From NCBI RefSeq assembly GCF_004331735.1, contig NZ_SJSO01000003.1:62001-126000 (forward strand): a stretch of DNA of 64,000 nucleotides, written 5' to 3'. This stretch comes from Pedobacter psychrodurus. Its GTDB lineage: Bacteria > Bacteroidota > Bacteroidia > Sphingobacteriales > Sphingobacteriaceae. Below are positions 58,033 through 64,000 of the stretch, one piece after another. A model generated the notes under the pieces. It did not search any database. It was not told where the DNA came from and saw nothing but the letters and a program-made list of their open reading frames with translations. Every line of letters begins with the position of its first letter. The first letter of the stretch is position 1. A program made the position numbers and the translations under genes.

Positions 58033-58242
58033 ATGGAACTACAGTTATTAAATAAAAGATTTCTTAGAATCCACAGGTCTTTTTTAGCTGCTATCGATAG
58101 TGTAAATGCTTTTAATACAGTTACAATTGAAATTAATAACTACAAGCTTCCTATTGGCAGAAGCTATAGGAAAATTGTACATTCTGTTTTATCAAACCCG
58201 TATCCATCTCCAGAAACGGACTTGGCCTTGGTTACAATTTAG
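58033..58242 (+). pseudogene. truncated LytTR DNA-binding domain fragment
   Basis: 69 residues reading LLNKRFLRIHRSFLAAIDSV and YKLPIGRSYRKIV, which match the C-terminal half of a LytTR DNA-binding domain (the RIHRSF..... and LPIGRSYR blocks). The N-terminal half of the domain and the receiver domain are missing. A short in-frame-like piece MEYIRSD directly upstream is in another frame and stops, as if the gene were frameshifted or cut. Probable remnant of a response regulator close to the island boundary. Confidence 0.62.
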
Positions 58243-58640
58243 AGATCCAATATTTATACACTATTTGATCTTGTATCTTATCCTCTTCAGTCAAAATGCC
58301 CAACCTTTGAGCAGGAACCGGGGAGAATATCATTAAATAACATCGAAAGTGAAAACGGTGTGTAGGGAAAAGTGAGGTGGAGTTTCACAGGCTGCCAGTG
58401 TTTAGTAAGATGTAGCTTTAAAAGCTCAAAATTGTGTTAGCTATCCCCTGAAAAATCATTATGGATACTATAAGATAAACCAATTTCATTGATTCCGCTC
58501 CGCTGATTGCAAAGTCTCTGAAAAATACTGATTATTAGAATTAATCAATAATTTGTTTTTGGTTAAGAAGCGTCAATAGGTTGTGGTTTCTTTAGGGTAA
58601 AGTTAATATGTGTGAATAATAACGAGTTACGTAAAATAAA

Positions 58641-58679
58641 AAACGAGACAAACAGCATGAAAACTGATTTGTCTCGTTT
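58641..58679 (-). terminator. intrinsic terminator downstream of tRNA fragment
   Basis: Perfect 12-bp stem AAACGAGACAAA/TTTGTCTCGTTT with a 15-base loop. On the minus strand it is followed by TTTTTTATTTT, so it terminates leftward transcription. It lies directly behind the tRNA 3' end, as an original tRNA terminator would. Confidence 0.85.
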
Positions 58680-58681
58680 AG

Positions 58682-58722
58682 TGCTCCCGACGAGATTCGA
58701 ACTCATATCGATGGTACCGGAA
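58682..58722 (-). other. 3' fragment of a tRNA gene (probably tRNA-Arg CCG), att site
   Basis: On the minus strand this reads from an anticodon loop TTCCGGT through a 3' anticodon stem ACCAT, a short variable region, a complete T arm (ATGAG TTCGAAT CTCGT, all five pairs formed) and the acceptor 3' strand CGGGAGC plus A. Beyond the loop (58723 onward) the sequence does not pair with the stem, so the 5' half of the tRNA is missing. This is what site-specific integration at a tRNA anticodon loop leaves at the distal end of an element. The tyrosine recombinase next door supports an attachment site. The amino-acid identity rests on the CCG anticodon reading. Confidence 0.7.
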
Positions 58723-58910
58723 TTTTGGGTCTTTAATGTGAAAAAGATTGTATAAATTTATAATAATAGGCCTTAAAGCCATCTATAAGCCAATATTTTT
58801 CATTAAACTCAAAAATCTAAAATTTGATTTTTTTGAGTTCAACAGGCTTTTTTGATGAATTAAACAGCCCTGTTTTACAAATAATTTACAGTTTTTTTTA
58901 TTACATTATT

Positions 58911-60221
58911 ATGGCAACAATAAGTGCAGTGGTACTCAAACATCAGATGAAAAAAGATGGGACCTTCAATGTAAAGATTCGTCTAACACATAAAAGACAA
59001 ACCCGCTACATTGACACCAAGCAATTTGTAGTTAGAAAACAATTAGACCAAAATTACAACATTAAAGACATGTTTGCCGCGAAGCCAATCTACGATACAG
59101 TTTTTAAATATCGTGAATCTTTAACAAATTTAAATGATAGGGTAGATTATTATACCTGTGAACAATTGTTAGAATATATTCAGGCGGATGGAGAGAAAGT
59201 CGAGTTCATCTCTTTCGGTAGAAAACATATTGAAAAGTTAAAGGCTGAGGGACGTAAGGGAACTGTAACAAATTTCAGAAGCGCGGTAAATCACCTAATT
59301 GATTATTTTGAAAGGGAAGAAGTTTTTATCGATGAGGTTACCTCGAAGATGTTGAAGGATTACGAGGCTTATTTAAGAAAGCCCCGGACCTTGAACCGTG
59401 TCCATCGTAATGGTACTAAATTTCAAATCAAAACTGTAGGCCTTTCTGATGCCGGAATAGCGGGTGCAATGCGCGATCTTCGAGGGCTTTTCAATGTAGC
59501 AAGAGATACCTATAACGATGAGGACCTGGGAATAATCAGGATTCCCCATTATCCTTTTAAAAAATATAAAATTAAGCCTGCTCCCGAAACGAGAAAAAGG
59601 AATATTGATATTGAAACAATCAAGAAAATCAGGGATTACAAGCCAAGGATTGAAGATGGTATTGAAGCGACAACAAGGGATCTGTTTATGCTTTCCTTTT
59701 ATGCATGCGGCACTAATGCTGTTGATATTTTTCATTTTAGAAAAGAGAATATGTACAATGGTAGGCTCGAATACAATAGGATGAAGACTAAGTCTAAAAG
59801 GAGAGATAGAGCTTTTATAAGTATCAAAATAATTGATGAAATGAAACCCATTCTCGATAAATATGTCGGAAAACTTCATGAAAGATTTTCTTCTGCAACG
59901 GGCATGAATTCAGCACTTAGTCAAGGCTTTAACAAGATCTGCCGAGAACTTGAAATCCCAAGAATTTCATTTTATTGGGGAAGACACAGTTTTGCTACAA
60001 TAGCCAGAAATAAATGTCGAAAAAGTAAAGATGATGTTGCTCTTGCATTAAACCATGTAGATGAAACCCGAAAGACTACTGATATTTATATCGAGAAGGA
60101 TTGGGATATTCTGGATGAAGTTCAAAATGCGGTTATAAGTCTGTTAAGAGATAGTCCACTTGGATACAGACCATTTTCATCGAATTTAATTTCTGGATTA
60201 AGTCTCTCCACTTGCCGTTAG
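58911..60221 (+). CDS. tyrosine recombinase / phage-type integrase
   Basis: 436 residues from ATG 58911. The earlier in-frame start at 58824 would add a hydrophobic, unlikely leader. An Arm-type DNA-binding domain at the N-terminus (ISAVVLKHQMKKDGTFNVKI), then a SAM-like core-binding domain and a catalytic domain. Visible catalytic residues are Arg in YWGRHSFATIARN with its preceding helix, His in LALNHVD and Tyr in TDIYIEKDW. The first catalytic Arg position reads ACGTNAVDIFH, with Asn in place of the usual Arg; I recall this in other Bacteroidota integrases. It is 188 bases from the tRNA fragment and likely inserted the island there. Confidence 0.88.
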   Translation: MATISAVVLKHQMKKDGTFNVKIRLTHKRQTRYIDTKQFVVRKQLDQNYNIKDMFAAKPIYDTVFKYRESLTNLNDRVDYYTCEQLLEYIQADGEKVEFISFGRKHIEKLKAEGRKGTVTNFRSAVNHLIDYFEREEVFIDEVTSKMLKDYEAYLRKPRTLNRVHRNGTKFQIKTVGLSDAGIAGAMRDLRGLFNVARDTYNDEDLGIIRIPHYPFKKYKIKPAPETRKRNIDIETIKKIRDYKPRIEDGIEATTRDLFMLSFYACGTNAVDIFHFRKENMYNGRLEYNRMKTKSKRRDRAFISIKIIDEMKPILDKYVGKLHERFSSATGMNSALSQGFNKICRELEIPRISFYWGRHSFATIARNKCRKSKDDVALALNHVDETRKTTDIYIEKDWDILDEVQNAVISLLRDSPLGYRPFSSNLISGLSLSTCR

Positions 60222-60912
60222 ATGGAGTCTGGAGTCGTAAATATTTGATTTTTCTAACATTCTACTACCAAGTATTAAATGCTGCTGGACACCCTATTGT
60301 AGATATCTTGTTTATTGGAGAATCTCCAAATTAATTTATTGTAAAATGCAAAATGTACTGAATAAAGAAATTAAGCAGATGGTGCCATATCTGTTAAGTC
60401 TTGTAACAGTCGCTTAATTTTGGGATCGGTTAATCGAGATGTAGCGTAGCCAGGTATCGCGCCAGCATGGGGTGCTGGAGGGTGGAAGTTCCAATCTTCT
60501 CATCCTGACTAAACTGAAAAACGATGTTAGAATTATTATTCTACTTCGTAATTGAAGAATTTTATGGTAAATGCTTATTGGGTATCTTCAACCTGTAAAG
60601 GTTGGAATTGTCCTGGTCAACATCAGCATGGGGATAACAAATTTACTGAAGTATGTCTTATCGGCCTTTGCGTAAAGATAACCTCCGGACAGCATCACAG
60701 TAGTTTCTCCCAACAATATCATGAGGGGTGGAGTAAACGTTATCTGGCCCAGTTTTAATGCTCCAGTAGTATTGTAGAATAAAGGCAAATAACCTTGTCG
60801 CAAATTAAGTTCAAACCATTGCAAATTATGGTAAAGAATATCAGCTCACTAAAGAATAGATTTGCTTAAACCATTTATAAACCGCATACGATGACATTTG
60901 ACCTGCCTTAAC
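60222..60912. other. gap between recombinase and second GH28
   Basis: Contains the tRNA-Pro-like gene at 60435-60508. Otherwise only weak open frames are present. A hydrophobic minus-strand frame near 60588-60824 (GGYLYAKADKTYFSKFVIP) overlaps an opposite frame of similar length; neither has recognisable homology, so neither is called as a gene. Confidence 0.5.
60435..60508 (+). tRNA. tRNA-Pro(GGG)-like gene, divergent
   Basis: Cloverleaf: acceptor CGAGATG/CATCCTG (one A-C mismatch and one G-T pair), D arm GCG/CGC, perfect anticodon stem CCAGC/GCTGG with loop ATGGGGT (anticodon GGG, 60469-60471), and T stem GGAAG/CTTCT with loop TTCCAAT. After the discriminator A comes CTA, not CCA. The T loop has C where tRNAs have a purine, and the acceptor is imperfect, so it may be a decaying or island-borne copy. 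The proline identity is clear from the anticodon and the GGGGT loop. Confidence 0.65.
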
Positions 60913-62364
60913 ATGAAGAGAACAGTCCTGTATTTTGTCTTCTTATTATTTGTATCATCTTGCTACGCCCAGACTTATAATATCCGAGATTTTGGTGCTA
61001 ATTCCGATAGTACCAAACTTAACACCAAATCGATACAGTTTGCAATTGATAAATGTAATAAAGATGGAGGTGGCGAAGTTCAGGTTCCAGCTGGGACCTA
61101 CTTTACTGGAACAATCTTTCTGAAGTCCAATGTATATCTCCGGCTACTTCCTGGTGCAATATTGCAGGGGAGCTATCACGTAAGCGATTACCCTGAACAT
61201 GACATTTCATCCAAAAAGAAGCATGCTACAATCACACACAATGGAATGTACGTGGCTTGGTTAAAAGCCTTGATTATTGCAGATAATTTGACGAACGCTG
61301 GCATCATTGGCGAAGGAACAATTAAAGGTGCTGGTGAAGGAAGGGCATTTCAATTAGGTGAAAACAAGAATGGTAAGCCGATGAATGTTCTTTTTATCGG
61401 CTGTAAAAATGTGGCGCTTAAAGGTGTACGCATTCTTAATTCTGCACAGATTACAGTCTCTATATCCGATTGTGAAGAGATGTCTATCGATGGACTCTAC
61501 ATCAATAGCTTTGTTAACTGGAATACTGATGGCATGGATATAGATGGTAGAAACATTACTGTAAGCAATTGCATCATTGATTCGGAAGATGACGCGCTAT
61601 GTTTTAAAAGTGAGTATACGGACAAGCCATGTGAGAATATTACAACCAACAATTGTGTGTTAGCCTCTAATTGCAACGGTTTAAAGTTTGGCACAGGTTC
61701 GAGAGGTGGCTTCAAAAACATCACGGTTAGTAATATTGTAATCAAAAAGCCGTCTCGGGACCTCTTAAGAAAGTGGAATATCTTGCCAGGCATTGTTAAA
61801 AAAATCAATACGAATAGCGTAAATACCGGAATTGTGATTTTAGGAGTTGATGGCGGTATCGTGGAAAACATCAATATTTCCAATGTTGTGATGACTGATG
61901 TAATTAGCCCAATAATGATTAGGGTGAGCAAACGTTTTTTGAACGAAGATGGAAAGCCATCAATTATGCGCAATATCTCAATTCATGATGTGTTTGCCGA
62001 GTCGCAGAGCATTATTCCTTCAGTTATTGCTGGCTTGCCGGAAAGCGTTATTCAAGATATACGGATTTACAATGTTAGGCTAATGTTGCCCGGCGATGTC
62101 AATTCCACAAAAGACTTTCCTATACGGGTACCTGAAAACGACAGGGGTTATCCGGAAAACCGGATGTTTGGACTGAAGCTGCCTGCAAACAGTTTGTACG
62201 CGCGTCATGTAAATGGTTTGTATGTCACTAATGTTTCTATCACGACTCAAGCACAAGATATCCGCCCTGTGTTCGTTTTTGATAACGTAAAAGATGCCAT
62301 TCTAGAAAATATCCGGTTTAATGGTAATACCATTAAAAACAAGAGTATAGGCGGTACGAAATAA
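60913..62364 (+). CDS. GH28-family hydrolase (second copy)
   Basis: 483 residues from ATG 60913 (signal MKRTVLYFVFLLFVSS to CYAQ; a TTG at 60898 is rejected). Beta-helix with YNIRDFGANSDSTKLN, GGGEVQVPAGTYFTGTIFLKS (cited in part), NTDGMDIDGRN and DSEDDALCFKSE for the Asp triad. GLKFGTGSRGGFKNI replaces the His-containing motif, and PIMIRVSKR lies at the RIK position. It is the same subgroup as the minus-strand GH28 but clearly diverged. It sits inside the putative island, so a pectin-type enzyme was probably carried or retained there. Confidence 0.87.
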   Translation: MKRTVLYFVFLLFVSSCYAQTYNIRDFGANSDSTKLNTKSIQFAIDKCNKDGGGEVQVPAGTYFTGTIFLKSNVYLRLLPGAILQGSYHVSDYPEHDISSKKKHATITHNGMYVAWLKALIIADNLTNAGIIGEGTIKGAGEGRAFQLGENKNGKPMNVLFIGCKNVALKGVRILNSAQITVSISDCEEMSIDGLYINSFVNWNTDGMDIDGRNITVSNCIIDSEDDALCFKSEYTDKPCENITTNNCVLASNCNGLKFGTGSRGGFKNITVSNIVIKKPSRDLLRKWNILPGIVKKINTNSVNTGIVILGVDGGIVENINISNVVMTDVISPIMIRVSKRFLNEDGKPSIMRNISIHDVFAESQSIIPSVIAGLPESVIQDIRIYNVRLMLPGDVNSTKDFPIRVPENDRGYPENRMFGLKLPANSLYARHVNGLYVTNVSITTQAQDIRPVFVFDNVKDAILENIRFNGNTIKNKSIGGTK

Positions 62365-62448
62365 GTACTCATTGTGGCGGATAACTAATTTTCCCTACAA
62401 TTCACCCTAAAAGAACACTCAATACATGTCAAGTAAGGTTAATTTTGA

Positions 62449-62634
62449 AGCAAGTGTAACTCGGAGCTATGTACTTCTTACCTGCATTTTTACAGCAGCG
62501 TAAATGCGCAGACTAAATCCAATCAATTTTCGGTAATAACTGGAAAAATACCTAACGATACGCTTCAGGTGGCTGTTAAGGACTTGCAGCGTTACATTAC
62601 TAGAACTGTTCCCAATGCAAAAGTAATATGCTAA
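62449..62634 (+). pseudogene. N-terminal remnant of a secreted glycosidase-like protein
   Basis: An open frame without a start reads LHFYSSVNAQTKSNQFSVI, then TGKIPNDTLQVAVKDLQRYI and TRTVPNAKVI before a stop. The VNAQ looks like a signal-peptidase site. The DTLQVAVKDLQRYITRTV segment resembles the N-terminal beta-alpha domain of GH20, GH67 or GH115 and DUF4838 proteins (AAKDLQ.YI). The initiator Met and everything after about residue 45 are missing, so it is dead. Confidence 0.5.
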
Positions 62635-62750
62635 AAATGCCTGCCACAGGTCAATTGAAAGCATTTGCCGTCAAGACTGAAATTTAACGGTGTAATCTGT
62701 TTTGCTAATAAGGCCATGTATATTTGGTCAGCGTTTGGTTGAATTAGACC

Positions 62751-62780
62751 TTAGAAAGTGATAATCTGCTGAAAGCCGGA
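62751..62780 (+). repeat. 30-base fragment homologous to the GH43 gene
   Basis: 27 of 30 bases match 41561-41590 in the GH43 C-terminal domain. In frame it reads LESDNLLKAG against LEKDNLLKAG, with stops on both sides. It is the relic of another GH43-like gene. Confidence 0.6.
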
Positions 62781-63056
62781 TGCAGATAGACTGAGCTTAT
62801 TTTTGGTGACAGGCGTTTATGATTACAGGCCTTGCCATTAAAGTAAGAAGCTTTAGAACCTAGGCTCCATCCCTCGCTTTCAAAATTTTTTTGCTGTTAT
62901 CTGGGTTAATAACGGAACATGCATCCATTTTGTGTGTTCAAACATCAAAGTGAAGGTTAAATTCCGCTTACCAATATTTGCTTCATAATTTTATATTGGT
63001 TATGTGATCGCTGTATGGGTTGGCCCGGACATTATAAATTGATAAAAGAAGATCAC

Positions 63057-63776
63057 TTAGAATAGCTTTTGCAATAACATTTCTTTACGCTGTGGCGAAA
63101 CTTCTACCTCTGCACCATCACTGAACTCTAAAGTGCCTCCGTCACCTTTGCGGTATTTAACCACATAACTCAGGTTTACAATTACCGAACGGTTAATGCG
63201 CATAAAAAAATCATCGTTCAATTGTGTTTCATATTCTTTTAGTGTTTTTGAAACGATGATTTTCTTGTTGTCGGTAAGCAGGAAAACACTATAGTTGCTC
63301 ATGGCTTCTACCCTGATAATGGTTGTTTTATCGATAATATAAATTCCTTCGGCAGTGGGTAAGGCTAGTCTCGCATTTAGAACTTCAGATTTCTTGCTTG
63401 GTTGCCTCATTCTACCAGCAACGCGTTTACGCAAACGGATTATGGCGGTTTTTAGATCATCTTCATCTACGGGTTTCATGAGGTAATCCACAGCACTTAA
63501 ACGAAGTGCTTCCAGCGTATAGCTATCGTAGGCGGTGGTGAAAATTACCTCAAAACTAAAACTTCCCAAGCGCTCTAAGAACTGGAATCCGTTGAGGCCG
63601 GGCATTTCCACATCAAGGAACAGCACATCCGGATCTAACGCAATAATTGCAGCCAGGGCTTTTGCAGGTTCATTAAAAACACCCACAACCTGAAGTTCAT
63701 CTTCGAAAGATTGAAGTTTCTGTGAGAGTAGTTTACTTCCTCGGGTTTCATCGTCTAAAATAACTGCCTTTAACAT
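63057..63776 (-). CDS. LytTR-family response regulator
   Basis: 239 residues. Receiver domain about 1-120 with Asp8/Asp9 and phospho-acceptor Asp55 in LFLDVEMPGLNGF, then Thr-Ala (IFTTAYDSYTLEAL) and the Lys of YLMKPVD. LytTR DNA-binding domain about 140-235 (YIIDKTTIIRVEAMSNYSVF, MRINRSVIVNLSYVVKY, EVSPQRKEMLLQKLF). Partner histidine kinases normally lie just upstream; here 224 bases upstream to the window end show no gene, so the kinase may be beyond the edge or elsewhere. Unrelated to sugar use as far as can be seen. Confidence 0.93.
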   Translation of the reverse strand: MLKAVILDDETRGSKLLSQKLQSFEDELQVVGVFNEPAKALAAIIALDPDVLFLDVEMPGLNGFQFLERLGSFSFEVIFTTAYDSYTLEALRLSAVDYLMKPVDEDDLKTAIIRLRKRVAGRMRQPSKKSEVLNARLALPTAEGIYIIDKTTIIRVEAMSNYSVFLLTDNKKIIVSKTLKEYETQLNDDFFMRINRSVIVNLSYVVKYRKGDGGTLEFSDGAEVEVSPQRKEMLLQKLF

Positions 63777-64000
63777 AGGGAGATGTGTTAATGCTAAAAT
63801 TCGGGTTTTAAATCCGGTTAGCCAAAATTATAATGAGATTTTCTCTGCCACCAGGCGGAGTGGTAATTTTATTTCATTTGCTATAAAGATTGCGTTACCA
63901 ATAATAATCTGTACAGACTATTCAATTGGAAAATTGGCTTCGCAACGACGACCTCTTACCGACAATCATCAAACTCTTTATTCTTTTTAAAAACTGACTT

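Larger units (their letters stand above)
58243..58910. other. gap holding the island boundary
   Basis: The first 400 bases hold nothing recognisable. Then follow the minus-strand terminator (58641-58679), the tRNA 3' fragment (58682-58722) and about 190 AT-rich bases leading to the recombinase. The open frame upstream of the recombinase start (from 58824) is judged noncoding. Confidence 0.55.
62365..63056. other. gap with decayed gene fragments
   Basis: 692 bases with no intact gene. Two pieces are recognisable: a signal-peptide-plus-N-domain remnant (62449-62634) and a 30-base GH43 fragment (62751-62780). The rest is AT-rich and unassigned, with a minus-strand open stretch near 62770-62890 that is not recognised. 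Confidence 0.5.

Noticed and set aside
59373-59879. 168-codon minus-strand frame
   Set aside because: Fully antisense to the recombinase, with no recognisable family; a shadow of its codon use.
60588-60824. Hydrophobic 78-codon minus-strand frame opposite a 68-codon plus-strand frame
   Set aside because: Reads like a membrane segment, but has no ATG, no family match and an overlapping opposite frame; not enough to call either a gene.
61497-61973. 158-codon minus-strand frame
   Set aside because: Antisense to the second GH28 gene, whose beta-helix codons leave this frame open by chance.
62770-62890. Minus-strand stretch ESEGWSLGSKASYFNGKAC, considered as a decayed NPCBM domain
   Set aside because: The resemblance requires too many substitutions to be trusted by eye.
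1-64000. CRISPR arrays, rRNA genes, insertion sequences
   Set aside because: No regularly spaced repeats, rRNA-like stretches or transposase genes were seen on either strand.
63777-64000. Possible histidine kinase tail upstream of the response regulator
   Set aside because: The minus-strand frames there contain stops and show no kinase motifs, so nothing is called.

Overview
The window is AT-rich bacterial DNA that looks like a Bacteroidota genome, most like Sphingobacteriaceae (Pedobacter-type). Evidence: four SusC/SusD outer-membrane pairs, an ECF sigma/FecR cassette, lipoproteins with a Cys-Lys-Lys start, LytTR regulators, few Shine-Dalgarno sites and a dense set of secreted glycoside hydrolases. 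No species can be named from sequence alone.

Bases 1-57905 are a mosaic of polysaccharide utilisation loci (PULs). Unit A (1-14825): end of a SusC, SusD, an IPT/TIG surface glycan-binding lipoprotein, two tandem clan GH-A hydrolases (one lipoprotein, one probably periplasmic), two GH2 enzymes and a GH3. Unit B (15339-29878): FecI-type sigma, FecR anti-sigma, a SusC with an STN signalling domain, SusD, two accessory lipoproteins (DUF4959/5126/5000 type and DUF4998 type), a GH106-like alpha-L-rhamnosidase and a GH31. Unit C (30093-39298): SusC, SusD, a terminator, then GH95 and GH29 (alpha-L-fucosidase/galactosidase). Unit D (39370-42007): GntR-type regulator and GH43. Unit E (42338-50265): SusC, SusD, a hairpin and a GH78 alpha-L-rhamnosidase. 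On the minus strand follow a GH28 and a PA14-containing GH3 (50718-54958), divergent from an AraC-type regulator, and then an L-fucose/L-arabinose isomerase-family protein (56475-57905).

Together the genes suggest capture and stepwise trimming of a branched plant glycan carrying rhamnose, fucose (or L-galactose), arabinose/xylose, galactose and galacturonic acid. A pectic polymer such as rhamnogalacturonan I side chains, or another rhamnose/fucose-rich heteroglycan, fits best. This is inferred from enzyme families. Hallmark families of the known rhamnogalacturonan II system were not recognised.

The right end (about 58000-64000) changes character. It holds a truncated LytTR fragment, a tRNA 3' fragment followed on the minus strand by its terminator, a tyrosine recombinase, a divergent tRNA-Pro-like gene, a second GH28, fragments of decayed genes and a complete LytTR response regulator. 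This looks like the edge of an island integrated at a tRNA gene. Decayed fragments also lie in the gaps at 14844-15002, 41986-42192 and 50470-50669. No CRISPR array, rRNA or recognisable insertion sequence was seen.
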